A DNA stretch of 17,314 nt from Candidatus Wallbacteria bacterium (GCA_016199905.1 JACQFU010000158.1:1-17314), one strand, 5' to 3'; shown: positions 5,272-14,087, counted from the first letter of the stretch. Program-made: numbers and translations. Notes: a model not told the origin generated them from the sequence alone.

Positions 5272-6630
5272 ACCGACCTCCCTTTCGGCCCGCTGGTTGC
5301 GGCGGGCCTGTCGCGTCAACACGGCCTTGATGAGTGACGCCCTGTCGAGACCAACCTGTCGTTCGGCACGGCTGCGCCGGACGGCGGCCTCCAGTAGGGA
5401 ACGTGGATAGGGCGTATTTGCAAGAATCGCGGACATGATTGCCCCAGCCAAGTTGGGCGGCACGTTCTCGTCCTTGCCGAGCACGGCAATAGACCGGAGC
5501 AGTCTGCGCAGCGGCCGAGGCGTGTGTGATTCTTCGGCCGACTCGAGCTCCAGATCTTGGAAGTGTCGGCCGACATTTTCGGAGATCTCGCGGACGGTCC
5601 CGTCGTACCAGAACCTGACCGCGAGTCTTGCCGCGTTCGGAGAGAGCCCCAGCACGCAGAATCTCAGATCGGCCTCCTGTGGAGCGACGCCCGTCCATGG
5701 CGAAAGGTAGAGCGTCCGCAGGGCAACGGATGACTCGGTCCTCTCCGGGCTCTGAGCCAGATCGAAGAGATCCCGGAACCAATCTTCACAGGGTGTCGGC
5801 TTTTCGGCCCAGAAGACCGCCGTGGCGTCGCCAACGCGGAGTTTTTGCCTGGAGTCCCGGGCCAGTAGCCGGTTCAGCACCGACGTGTAAGCAAACTCCG
5901 CAGCCCGGCTGACCGGAGCATTCGAGCCTTGCTGCTTGCCATAGGATTCGAAGGCTCGCAGGTTGAAAGAAATGAGGCTCGCCCCGCTCGATTGTGCCCC
6001 GTCCACACCCTTGATGGAGCCGTGCAGGCGCGCCACGGAACCGACCTCTCCCGTGACCAGGCAGCGAGCGGATGCTTCGACACCAGATCCAGACGAAGCC
6101 AGCACGGCACTGCGAACGGCGGGACGCTCGCAGACCAACCCGAGCTCGTCCGCCAGGCGAAAGCTCAAGTAGCCCTTTCCGACGGCGATCTCGTCCCAGT
6201 GGGAGTCGCCCACAAGAGACGAAGGTCCCGCCGACTCCAGAAATCGAAGGACGGCTGCAATGCCTCGATCGGACGCTACGCTACCGAGTTCACGCCGAAT
6301 TCGCTCGATGAAGCACTCCCGGCAGGCGGCTCCTCGAGCCGACAGATCCCTAGCCGCGGCGGCTTGTTTGGCTATCGGCACGAAGCCGAAAACGTACGTA
6401 ACGTTGTCCCACAGAAGATTGGACGCGACCTGCGAGGCTCTCTTGACCTCCCTCGGGACGTCGAACTCACGGGCTCGCTGAGCGCGACCCGTACCCGTGC
6501 GAGTATCGTCCACGCCCACCAACCGGCCGCAGTCATCGAGCACGAGGACGAACTCGATCGCCTTTCTCTGGTAGCCGGACGCCGAACCGCCCTCATTGCG
6601 GAAGCGTTCGACCAGCCTCTGCAGGATCAT
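4909..6630 (-). CDS. cas8c: Type I-C Cascade large subunit Cas8c (Csd1)
   Basis: A 573-residue Csd1-family protein, normal in length. Cas8c recognises the PAM and starts target unwinding. It begins MILQRLVERF and has typical Csd1 stretches: GYQRKAIEFVLVLDDCGRL (19-37), SFNLRAFESYGKQQG (221-235), FWAEK (273-277), LYLSPWTGVAPQEADLRF near 307-324, and the C-terminal helical region LNVGYRLGRLFAVLEQIQ (461-478). In this family the C-terminal region is also translated separately as the small subunit Cas11c, and a good internal site is present (see 4909-5271). The ATG at 6630 overlaps the cas5 stop (ATGA) and follows AGGTGA, so the start is well supported. Confidence 0.96.
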   Translation of the reverse strand: MILQRLVERFRNEGGSASGYQRKAIEFVLVLDDCGRLVGVDDTRTGTGRAQRAREFDVPREVKRASQVASNLLWDNVTYVFGFVPIAKQAAAARDLSARGAACRECFIERIRRELGSVASDRGIAAVLRFLESAGPSSLVGDSHWDEIAVGKGYLSFRLADELGLVCERPAVRSAVLASSGSGVEASARCLVTGEVGSVARLHGSIKGVDGAQSSGASLISFNLRAFESYGKQQGSNAPVSRAAEFAYTSVLNRLLARDSRQKLRVGDATAVFWAEKPTPCEDWFRDLFDLAQSPERTESSVALRTLYLSPWTGVAPQEADLRFCVLGLSPNAARLAVRFWYDGTVREISENVGRHFQDLELESAEESHTPRPLRRLLRSIAVLGKDENVPPNLAGAIMSAILANTPYPRSLLEAAVRRSRAERQVGLDRASLIKAVLTRQARRNQRAEREVGVSLDPSNLNVGYRLGRLFAVLEQIQWYAQGDSNIRERYYGAASAHPAVVLPQLMKLKNHHLAKLDNRGLAVNLEKRIGEILDGIEDFPRRLALDDQGRFAVGYYHERTRAFSKKNDSPQE

Positions 6631-7316
6631 CGCTTCACCTGATCGCTTTCGGGAGAAGGCACATGCAGGACTCCGCCCTGCAGCTCCGCCTTGAAGAAAC
6701 AGGGCGATGGGCCGTTCCTGCCGTGCTCGATGTCGTAGAGCATCCAGCCCAACTCTCGGTCCTCCGCAATGGGGGGAGCGCCTCCTTCACCCTCGTGCAG
6801 CTCGAAGTAGGCCGGGAACTCGCGGCAGCCCAAGTACGGTTGAGAGAAACACTGTCCCGCTCGGGCTCGACGCTGGAACATGGCGGTCAACTTGACGAGT
6901 GTGTCCTCGGTACCCGCTCGGTCCGTTAGGACGAAGCCAGCGTGGATGCGGTACTCGACGTCCCGCAGGATCTGGCTCGCGCGCTGCTGGCGCGACTCTT
7001 CGGCGAAGAGCCCCAGCCTGCCACGACCTCGCTTCATGACCTCCGTGACGTTGTCGATTGGCACGACGTCGTCCACTTCGTTTCGGCGCACGGCCTCCCA
7101 GCGGATGGGGCGCAGAACGTCGATACGAAGGATGCGCCAGGCCATCGCCGGTTTCCAATAGATCGCCTCGAGAATGCCGCGCGCGGCAGATGGCGTCATC
7201 ACGTCGTAGGAGACGCGCTCTACCTTGAACTCTGGCCGCGTGAAACAGGCATTGTCGCCCCAGACTCTGAGGGTCAGCTCGTGCCGTGCGTATGCAGGCA
7301 ATCCAACTGCACTCAT
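6627..7316 (-). CDS. cas5: Type I-C Cas5c (Cas5d) crRNA-processing endonuclease
   Basis: A 229-residue RAMP protein. In I-C systems this Cas5 replaces Cas6: it cuts the pre-crRNA at the base of the repeat hairpin, leaving an 11-nt handle, then stays on that handle in Cascade. The repeat here has exactly 11 nt after its stem. Family features are LTLRVWGDNACFTRPEFKVE (15-34), YDVMTPSAARGILEAIYWKP (37-56) with Tyr53 in the region of the known catalytic Tyr, and a basic segment QQRASQILRDVEYRIHAGF (110-128). I could not align the other catalytic residues with certainty. The ATG at 7316 overlaps the cas3 stop (ATGA) and follows GGAGGG, which fixes the start; the long open frame upstream is cas3 read out of frame. 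Confidence 0.95.
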   Translation of the reverse strand: MSAVGLPAYARHELTLRVWGDNACFTRPEFKVERVSYDVMTPSAARGILEAIYWKPAMAWRILRIDVLRPIRWEAVRRNEVDDVVPIDNVTEVMKRGRGRLGLFAEESRQQRASQILRDVEYRIHAGFVLTDRAGTEDTLVKLTAMFQRRARAGQCFSQPYLGCREFPAYFELHEGEGGAPPIAEDRELGWMLYDIEHGRNGPSPCFFKAELQGGVLHVPSPESDQVKR

Positions 7317-9559
7317 AGGATCAATCCCTCCGGTTCCAGGGCGACGCCGTCGCCTTCGAGCAGTCGAAGGCCTGTCGCCGGGTCGTAGAGTTGTTCGAAA
7401 CCGAGGACGTGAAGCCCGCCCCGCATCTCGGAAACGTCTCCGGAAGCCACCAGCCGCCGTAGGTCGCGGCGTGACACCTGCACGGTCAGTCGTTGCAAGC
7501 CGCGGTACAGCTCTCGGTTCGGGCCCCACTTCCGCAACTGTTCGACCAGGTGACGACCCTTCGCTTCGTACGGGATCACGAGCGGAGCCTGGTCCTCGTC
7601 GTCGATCATCCGGAATCTGCGGCTCGCAGTGCGGAACTGCCACTCGTGGGTGTTGCTGGGAAGGCACTCGAGCACGCGCCAAGCGTCGAGCCTTTCGCCT
7701 TGAAGCCAATAGAGCTCGCGGAAGAAACTTCGGAATGCGCCCGGGGTCAGCGGATCGTCGAGGCCCTTGGAGAGCAGTTTGCGAGAGCAATCCTGCGCCA
7801 TCCGCAAATGACCCTTGGGAGCCGGCGCCACGAAGACTCTCACGCGACCCATCCGGAGCCGGCCCTCGCGATTGCATCTTCCTGCCGCTTGGGCGATCGA
7901 GTCGAGCCCGGCTAGCGCCCGATACACGACCGGAAAGTCGAGGTCCACGCCTGCCTCGACGAGCTGCGTGCTCACAACCTTCGTGGGCAGACCGTCCCGC
8001 AACGACTGCCGAATAGCTTCCAGTGCCCGCGTGCGATGAGCTCCGCACATTAACCCCGAAAGATGGAAGGTTCCCGCGGGCATGCAGCGGTGCAACTCGA
8101 AGGCGTCGCGTCGCCGATTGACGATCGCCAATACGCTCTCGTGCCCGCCCAGCTCCGATGCCAGTTCGGACCAGGCTACGGGTTTTGACAGATCCTCCGG
8201 CAACTCCAACTCGACACGGCGCAACTGCTCGTGCAAGCCCTCGGGGTCCTCGACGATCTCGCGGGTTTCGATGCCTTCGAACTTCAGATCGCCATCCTGC
8301 CGAGGTCCCAACGCAGGCTGCGTCGCGGTAGTCAACAGGAGCGTCGATCCGTAGTGATCGCGCAGTTGGCGAAGGGCAAACAGAATGGGCTTCAACAGCT
8401 CTGGGGGCAGGAGCTGCACCTCGTCCAGCACGATCACGGAGTTGGCGATGTTGTGGAGCTTTCGGCACCGACTGGACCTGCTGGCAAACAGAGATTCAAA
8501 AAACTGTACGGACGTGGTCACGACGAGCGGGGCATCCCAGTTCTCACTCGCCAGCCTCGATTGTCCGTCTTCCCGAGCGGGATCGATATCCAGCGCGCTG
8601 TGGTGTTCGACCAGATCGTCGCCGAAGATTCGCCGGAAGACGTCCGCGGTCTGCTCGATGATGCTGGTGTAGGGAATGACGTACAGAACACGCTGCTTCT
8701 CGTGACGCACCGCGTGAGCAATGGCGAAGGCAAGAGAAGCCAGCGTCTTGCCGCCACCCGTCGGAACCGTAAGGGAATAGGCCCCCGGTTTCCAGTCGGC
8801 GGACGAGCGGCATCGCTCCAAAACGGTGCGCCGGATGGCATTCACTTTCGTCGGAGCGGCCTCTCGTACGAGCTGTTCGAGGTGGGCTTGCAACTGAGGT
8901 TCCAGCTCTTTCAGCGACCGGAACTCCTTTCGCATCGAGCCCCTTTCGGGACTGAAGAACGCCTCGCTGTCGAGGAAGTCGGCATCGACCAGGCAGGAGA
9001 AGAGCATTCGAATCCAGAAGGCAGGATCGCATCCGCTTGGAGGCCGTTCCGACGGACACTGTCTCGCCAGGATTCCCGCCGGTGGCCGAGCCACGAGCAC
9101 TCGATCCAGCAAGCGCTGTTGGGCGAGCCGGTGAGAGAGGGCCGCTGCGCCCGCGTCGTCGCTCTGCCAGTCGGGCAACCCCGCGTGATGACCCGCGATC
9201 AGGTAAGCGAGGAGCTTCCCCGCGCCGCCCAAGGTCGCCACGGCGTGCAGCGCTCCAGCCGTGGAGTGATCGACGCGTGAGGAAGACGCCGAGCCGTCCT
9301 CGCAGTGGGCGTCGGATTGACTGTCGAGCCGCAACTGAAACTCGCGGGAGTACTTCCCAAGATCGTGCCAGAGGCCAGCCAGGGCAGCCCATTCCCCCGA
9401 CTGGAATGGCTCTGCGAACCGTCGGGCCAACTCCGCTGTGTCGGCCAGGTGACGGCCCAGGAGATGCCACTCCGATTTGGGCCGGTCCGACACCGAGTGC
9501 GCATAGAGCCCCCCGGTCTCCAATTTACTAACCCTTTCGCGCGAAGGCGTACCCATCAC
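7313..9559 (-). CDS. cas3: CRISPR-associated nuclease-helicase Cas3 (HD-N)
   Basis: Cas3 is recruited to Cascade R-loops, then unwinds and cuts the target. At the longest start it has 748 residues. The HD nuclease domain has His21 (YAHS), His65-Asp66 (WHDLGKYS), His98 (VDHS), His124-His125 (AGHH) and Asp193. The SF2 helicase has Walker A TVPTGGGKT (264-272), DEVQ (379-382), motif III TTAT (410-413) and motif VI QAAGRCNR (557-564). The start is uncertain: the ATGs at 9559 and 9556 have no clear ribosome site. A TTG at 9523 has GAAAGGG eight bases upstream and gives the short N-terminus before YAHS that I-C Cas3 proteins usually have. It is the first gene of the operon and diverges from the M13 peptidase. 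Confidence 0.96.
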   Translation of the reverse strand: MMGTPSRERVSKLETGGLYAHSVSDRPKSEWHLLGRHLADTAELARRFAEPFQSGEWAALAGLWHDLGKYSREFQLRLDSQSDAHCEDGSASSSRVDHSTAGALHAVATLGGAGKLLAYLIAGHHAGLPDWQSDDAGAAALSHRLAQQRLLDRVLVARPPAGILARQCPSERPPSGCDPAFWIRMLFSCLVDADFLDSEAFFSPERGSMRKEFRSLKELEPQLQAHLEQLVREAAPTKVNAIRRTVLERCRSSADWKPGAYSLTVPTGGGKTLASLAFAIAHAVRHEKQRVLYVIPYTSIIEQTADVFRRIFGDDLVEHHSALDIDPAREDGQSRLASENWDAPLVVTTSVQFFESLFASRSSRCRKLHNIANSVIVLDEVQLLPPELLKPILFALRQLRDHYGSTLLLTTATQPALGPRQDGDLKFEGIETREIVEDPEGLHEQLRRVELELPEDLSKPVAWSELASELGGHESVLAIVNRRRDAFELHRCMPAGTFHLSGLMCGAHRTRALEAIRQSLRDGLPTKVVSTQLVEAGVDLDFPVVYRALAGLDSIAQAAGRCNREGRLRMGRVRVFVAPAPKGHLRMAQDCSRKLLSKGLDDPLTPGAFRSFFRELYWLQGERLDAWRVLECLPSNTHEWQFRTASRRFRMIDDEDQAPLVIPYEAKGRHLVEQLRKWGPNRELYRGLQRLTVQVSRRDLRRLVASGDVSEMRGGLHVLGFEQLYDPATGLRLLEGDGVALEPEGLIL

Positions 9560-9829
9560 CGCGACCCATTACATCTACCTGCACACCGGTAGAGAATGTT
9601 GCAACCGAACGGGACAATTCTTCCGCCCGATAGCTCCCGCTCCTTACCCGCCCACGTTCTTCGGTACGGCCTCTCTTGGCCCCGGCGCCGGCTTCGTGGT
9701 GAGGCTGCATCTGGAACTCAAACCCCTCGACATTTCCGCACACCGTTTTGCTGGCGTCAATCGCGCAAGTAACGGCCCGGCCGGTAGCTCGAACCAGGAA
9801 CAGTCTGCTATACCATTCCCGTGCCCCCC
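9560..9829. promoter_or_regulatory. Divergent cas3 / M13 peptidase intergenic region
   Basis: About 270 bp without a credible gene separates the two diverging genes, so both promoters should lie here. It contains the 8-bp palindrome GTTGCAAC (9598-9605), a CTACC/GGTAG dyad (9575-9579 and 9588-9592) close to cas3, and the palindrome CCGGCGCCGG (9682-9691). On the minus strand TGTAAT (9573-9568) is a 5/6 match to a -10, but no -35 fits. The dyads near cas3 are possible operator sites; nothing identifies a regulator. Confidence 0.45.
9806..9814 (+). promoter_or_regulatory. Candidate extended -10 of the M13 peptidase gene
   Basis: The plus strand reads TGC-TATACC, an extended -10 shape with a 4/6 match to TATAAT. 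No convincing -35 is seen. A start of transcription six or seven bases downstream would fall at the GTG (9821), or nine bases before the ATG (9830). Confidence 0.3.
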
Positions 9830-11899
9830 ATGACCCTGGCTCGCTCCATTGCCCGGCTCGCGTTGCTTCCGTGCTGCGTCCTCGTGATGACATGCCGCGC
9901 CTTCTCCGCCGCGCCGCCGCCGGCCGGCGCCAACCTGGACTTGGCGGGAGTCGACGCCTCGGTCCCGCCGGGACGTGATTTCTTCAAGTACGCCAACGGG
10001 GGCTGGCTCGCGAGCGCGGAAATTCCAGCCGATCGGAGCTCCTGGGGAACCGATACGATGCTGTCGGAGCTCACCGATCGGCGCACCGCGGAGCTCGTGC
10101 GGGCGCTTGCGGAACAGAAGAACCCGGCGGGCTCGGAAGCCAGCAAGGTCGGCGACTTCTACTCGGCCTACATGGACGAGGCGACGATCGAGGCCCGAGG
10201 GCTGGAGCCGCTCCGGCCGGCGCTCGAGCACATCGCCGCGATCTCCTCGAAGCGGGCTCTGGCCAGCGCCCTGGGGGAAACGCTGCGCGCCGATGTCGAC
10301 GCCCTCAACAACACGAACCTGGAAACGGGAAATCTGTTTGGGTTGTGGGTAGCAGCCGACCTCGACCGGCCAGACCAATACTCGCCCTTCTTGCTTCAAG
10401 GCGGTCTCGACATGCCCGACCGCGACTACTACCTCGAGCCTGCCAAGTGGATGGCCGACATCCGGACTCAGTACCTGACGCATATCGCCAAGATCCTCGA
10501 ACTGGCGCGCGTCGGAGACGCCAAGGCCAAGGCGGCCCGGATCTTCGCCCTGGAGAGCCGAATCGCGGCGGCACACGGGTCCCGCGCAGATTCCGGCGAC
10601 GTCCGCAAGGGCAACAACCGTTGGCTGCGTCAGGACTTCGACCAGACCGCTCCGGGCCTCGACTGGCAGGCGTTCTTTGCCGCCGCGAGTCTCGCTCGCC
10701 AGGCTACGTTCGTCGTCTGGCAGCCAAGCGCCCTGGTTGGAATCGCGGCGCTCGTGGGCAAAGAACCACTCGAGACCTGGAAGGAGTACCTCACCTTCCA
10801 CGCAATCGACCGCCTCGGCGGATGCCTCCCCAAGGCTTTCGTCGAGGAGATGTTTGCCTTTCACGGCAAGATCCTCTCCGGTACGCCGAAGCTCCGGGAG
10901 CGTTGGAAGCGTGCCGTACAGGCTACCAACTTTGCGCTTTCGGACGCGGTCGGGAAGCTCTACGTCCGACGGTATTTCTCGACGGCAGAGAAGGCCCGCG
11001 CCAAGGAGATGGTGGCCAACCTGCTGGAGGCGTTCGGCCAGCGCATCGACAGACTCGACTGGATGGCTCCCGAGACCAAGAAGAAAGCCAGGGCGAAGCT
11101 GGCCACACTGAAGGTGGGCGTCGGATATCCCGACACGTGGCGCGACTACTCCGGGCTCGAGATCATTCGTGGGGATGCCTTCGGCAACGTCGCGCGCGCC
11201 GAGCTCTTCGAGTACCGGCGCAACCTGGCGAAGCTCGGCCGGCCCGTCGATCGGTCCGAGTGGGCCATCAGTCCGCAGGAGGTCAATGCGCTGAACCTGC
11301 CCGTGATGAATGCGCTCGACTTCCCGGCGGCCGTTCTGCAGCCCCCTTTCTTCGACGCGACCCGGCCGGGGGCCATGGACTACGGAGCCACCGGCGCGAC
11401 CATTGGACACGAGGTGAGCCACAGCTTCGACGACCAAGGAGCGCTGTTCGATGCTTCGGGCCGGCTCCAGAACTGGTGGACGAAAGAGGATTTCACCCAC
11501 TTCGAGACGTCCGCGGCCCGACTCGTGAAACAGTACGACGCGTACCGGCCGTTTCCCGAGCTGGCCGTCAAGGGCAAACAGACCCTGAGCGAGAACATCG
11601 CGGATCTGGCCGGACTTGCGGTGGCCTTCGACGCCTATCGTCTCTCGCTGCGCGGAAAGCCCGCGCCGGTCGTGGCTGGGCTGACGGGCGATCAGCAATT
11701 CTTCCCGAGCTTTGGCCAAAGCTGGCGCGTGAAGGTCCGGGAACCCGAGCTGCGCCAGCAGATCCTCACCGACGGCCACGCGCCGTCGGAGTACCGGGCC
11801 GACACGGTCAGAAACGTAGACGCGTGGTACGACGCGTTCGGCTCGAAGCCGGGGCAGCCGATGTACCTGGCCCCTGCCGAACGCATCCGCGTCTGGTAG
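9830..11899 (+). CDS. M13 family (neprilysin-like) zinc metallopeptidase, secreted
   Basis: A 689-residue M13 endopeptidase, near full family length. It has an N-terminal signal sequence: Arg5/Arg9, a hydrophobic core LALLPCCVLVM, and a likely signal peptidase I site after AFSA. VMTC is a poor lipobox. The M13 N-terminal domain begins near GVDASVPPGRDFFKYANGGW. The catalytic HEVSH is at 527-531 (Glu528 is the catalytic base), the third zinc ligand is Glu588 in SENIADLAG with Asp592, and the protein ends in the M13-type VW. It is expected to cleave peptides outside the cytoplasm. The usual NAYY substrate-binding motif reads NALN here, followed by the normal FPAAVLQPPFF. Neither the ATG at 9830 nor the GTG at 9821 has a ribosome site. 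It converges on tex. Confidence 0.93.
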   Translation: MTLARSIARLALLPCCVLVMTCRAFSAAPPPAGANLDLAGVDASVPPGRDFFKYANGGWLASAEIPADRSSWGTDTMLSELTDRRTAELVRALAEQKNPAGSEASKVGDFYSAYMDEATIEARGLEPLRPALEHIAAISSKRALASALGETLRADVDALNNTNLETGNLFGLWVAADLDRPDQYSPFLLQGGLDMPDRDYYLEPAKWMADIRTQYLTHIAKILELARVGDAKAKAARIFALESRIAAAHGSRADSGDVRKGNNRWLRQDFDQTAPGLDWQAFFAAASLARQATFVVWQPSALVGIAALVGKEPLETWKEYLTFHAIDRLGGCLPKAFVEEMFAFHGKILSGTPKLRERWKRAVQATNFALSDAVGKLYVRRYFSTAEKARAKEMVANLLEAFGQRIDRLDWMAPETKKKARAKLATLKVGVGYPDTWRDYSGLEIIRGDAFGNVARAELFEYRRNLAKLGRPVDRSEWAISPQEVNALNLPVMNALDFPAAVLQPPFFDATRPGAMDYGATGATIGHEVSHSFDDQGALFDASGRLQNWWTKEDFTHFETSAARLVKQYDAYRPFPELAVKGKQTLSENIADLAGLAVAFDAYRLSLRGKPAPVVAGLTGDQQFFPSFGQSWRVKVREPELRQQILTDGHAPSEYRADTVRNVDAWYDAFGSKPGQPMYLAPAERIRVW

Positions 11900-11915
11900 C
11901 GCCGAGTGCCGGCGC
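11899..11915. terminator. GC hairpin between the convergent genes
   Basis: GCGCCG (11899-11904) and CGGCGC (11910-11915) pair perfectly around AGTGC, directly after the peptidase stop and ten bases beyond the tex stop. There is no T-run on either side, so it would be an atypical, possibly bidirectional terminator, or only a 3'-end stabiliser. Confidence 0.35.
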
Positions 11916-11924
11916 GCTCCCCGG

Positions 11925-14087
11925 TCAGCTCTTCTGACGCACGACGGGGTTGGCCTTCATGGAGAGCGCGATTCGCTTGCGCGCGGCGTCCACCTCGACC
12001 ACGGTCACCTGGACCCGCTGGGCGACCTTGACGATCTCTGCGGGGTCCTTGACGAAACGGTCGGCGAGCTGGCTCACGTGGATCAGCCCGTCCTGGTGGA
12101 CCCCGACGTCGACGAAGGCGCCGAAGGCCGTCACGTTGGTGACGATTCCGGGGAGCTTCATTCCCGGCCGCAGATCCTCGAGGGCGTGGACCGTGTCGTC
12201 GAACCGGAAGACTTCGTACTCGCGCCTGGGGTCGCGACCCGGGCGGGACAGCTCGGCGAGGATGTCGCGTAGAGTCGGAAGACCTACCGTGTCCGAAACG
12301 TAGCGATCCGGGACGATCCGGCCGCGCCGGGCCTCATCGCGGATCAGATCGAAGACGCCGCAGCCCTCCGAACGGGCCATCGCCTCCACGACGCCGTAGC
12401 TTTCGGGATGCACGGCGCTGGCGTCCAAAGGGTTGTCCGCGCCGTGGATGCGCAGAAACCCCGCCGCCTGCTCGAAGGCTTTCGGCCCCAGTCGAGGCAC
12501 CTTCAGCAGGTCCTTGCGCGAGCGGAAGGCCCCCTTCTCGGAGCGGAACTTCACCAGCGCCGCCGCCAGCCCCGGCCCCACACCCGAGACATAGGCCAGC
12601 AGTTGCCGGCTGGCCGTGTTGACCTCCACGCCCACGGCGTTGACGCAGCTGGTGACCACGTCCACGAGGCTCTCCTTGAGGGCCTTGGCGTTCACGTCGT
12701 GCTGGTACTGACCGACGCCCAGGGACTCGGGCTCGAGCTTCACCAGTTCCGCCAGAGGGTCCATCAGCCGCCGGCCGATCGAGACCGCGCCGCGCACTGT
12801 CAAGTCCAGGTCGGGGAACTCCTCCCGGGCCACCTCGGAGGCCGAGTAGATCGAGGCGCCGCTCTCGTTGACCATCACCACGGGCACCGATTCCGGCAGC
12901 CCGGCAGCCCTCGCGAAGGTCTCCGTCTCCCGGCCCGCGGTACCATTGCCGACGGCGACAGCTTCGATCTGAAATCGCGAGCACAACTCTCTCAATCGCT
13001 CGGTGGCCTGCGCTGCCTGCCCCGGTCCCGAATGCGGGAAAATCGTCTCGTGATGCAGCAACGTTCCCTGCGCGTCGAGACAGACGAGCTTGCAGCCGGT
13101 GCGAAAGCCCGGGTCGAGCGCCAGGACGCGCTTGCGCCCCAGCGGCGACGCCAGCAGCAGCTCTCTCAGGTTCCCGGCGAAGACCCGGATCGCCTCGCGC
13201 TCGGCGCGCTCCAGCAACGCCTGCCGAGTCTCCGTCTCCAGGGACGGCGCCAGCAGCCGGTCGTAGCCATCCTCGACGGCGAGGCGCACTTGCTCGGCCC
13301 CGGGGCCCGAACCCTTGACGAACATGCGAAGCAGCAGACCCAGGGGGCCCTCCACCGGTGGGCGCACGGCGAGCGAAAGACACTTTTCTCGCTCGCCACG
13401 CAGCATCGCCAAGATCCGGTGAGAGGGCGCTCGCGACGCTTCCTCCGACCACTCGAAGTAGTCCCTGTACTTGGCGGCCTTCTCCTCGTCGGCTCCGCGC
13501 GCCTTGACGCACTGCAGCATCCCCTGGCGGGAGAAGAAGGAGCGGGCGCCCGCACGGGCGCGGGCGTCTTCGCTGACGCGTTCGGCAAGGATGTCTCGCG
13601 CCCCGGCGAGCGCCGCTTCCACGTCGTCGACTCCCGCCTCGGCTTTCACGAACGCCCTGGCCGCGGCCGCGACGTCCAGCGCCCCGCCCAGCATCAGTCG
13701 GTCCGCTAGCGGTTCCAACCCCCGCTCGCGGGCCACGGCCGCGCGCGTTCTGCGCTTCGGCCTGTGAGGCAGATAGACGTCTTCCAGCTCCGTCAGCGTG
13801 GCGGCGGCTCTCACGGAGCGCTCCAACGCCGGCTCCAACAGGTTGCGCTCCTTCAACGACTCCAGGATCGTCTCGCGCCTCTTCTCGAGCTCCTCGAGCT
13901 GCGTCAGGCGATCCCGGATGGCCATCACGGCGACCTCGTCCAGAGAGCCCGTGCGCTCCTTGCGATAGCGAGCGATGAACGGCACGGTGGCCGCCTCACC
14001 CAACAACGCCGCCACGGCTTCGACCTGGCGCGCCTGGAGTTTCAACTCCCCCGCGATCGAGTCCCTGTGAGCTTGGAGGAGCGTCAT
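11925..14087 (-). CDS. tex: Tex family S1 RNA-binding transcription accessory protein
   Basis: A 720-residue Tex/YhgF-type protein. The family binds nucleic acid and is linked to transcription and RNA handling in the cytoplasm. The domain order is Tex N-terminal helical region with VPFIARYRKERTGSLDE (35-51) and LEDVYLPHRPKRRT (101-114), an RNase H-like YqgF domain from about 320 (LALDPGFRTGCKLVCLD), helix-hairpin-helix repeats (about 495-545, YVSGVGPGLAAALVKF), and a C-terminal S1 domain (about 642-711, GIVTNVTAFGAFVDVGVHQD). All parts are intact. The ATG at 14087 gives the family's normal N-terminus; the frame is open further upstream only through argC. The start is two bases after the argC stop with no clear ribosome site, so translation is probably coupled. 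Confidence 0.96.
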   Translation of the reverse strand: MTLLQAHRDSIAGELKLQARQVEAVAALLGEAATVPFIARYRKERTGSLDEVAVMAIRDRLTQLEELEKRRETILESLKERNLLEPALERSVRAAATLTELEDVYLPHRPKRRTRAAVARERGLEPLADRLMLGGALDVAAAARAFVKAEAGVDDVEAALAGARDILAERVSEDARARAGARSFFSRQGMLQCVKARGADEEKAAKYRDYFEWSEEASRAPSHRILAMLRGEREKCLSLAVRPPVEGPLGLLLRMFVKGSGPGAEQVRLAVEDGYDRLLAPSLETETRQALLERAEREAIRVFAGNLRELLLASPLGRKRVLALDPGFRTGCKLVCLDAQGTLLHHETIFPHSGPGQAAQATERLRELCSRFQIEAVAVGNGTAGRETETFARAAGLPESVPVVMVNESGASIYSASEVAREEFPDLDLTVRGAVSIGRRLMDPLAELVKLEPESLGVGQYQHDVNAKALKESLVDVVTSCVNAVGVEVNTASRQLLAYVSGVGPGLAAALVKFRSEKGAFRSRKDLLKVPRLGPKAFEQAAGFLRIHGADNPLDASAVHPESYGVVEAMARSEGCGVFDLIRDEARRGRIVPDRYVSDTVGLPTLRDILAELSRPGRDPRREYEVFRFDDTVHALEDLRPGMKLPGIVTNVTAFGAFVDVGVHQDGLIHVSQLADRFVKDPAEIVKVAQRVQVTVVEVDAARKRIALSMKANPVVRQKS

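Noticed and set aside
7317..8468. Long upstream extension of the cas5 frame (about 380 codons)
   Set aside because: It overlaps the conserved helicase part of cas3 out of frame; Cas5 homology begins at 7316, with a GGAGGG site and ATGA overlap.
9568..9597. TGTAAT as the -10 of the cas operon promoter
   Set aside because: It is a 5/6 match, but no acceptable -35 lies 16-18 bp upstream, so I only mention it in the intergenic entry.
9644..11779. A 711-codon open frame antisense to the M13 peptidase
   Set aside because: The sense frame has HEVSH, SENIAD and a signal peptide. The antisense product shows no motif, and its length follows from GC-rich codon use.
12408..13709. A 433-codon open frame antisense to tex
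   Set aside because: It has no domain or ribosome site and lies opposite a fully conserved Tex protein.
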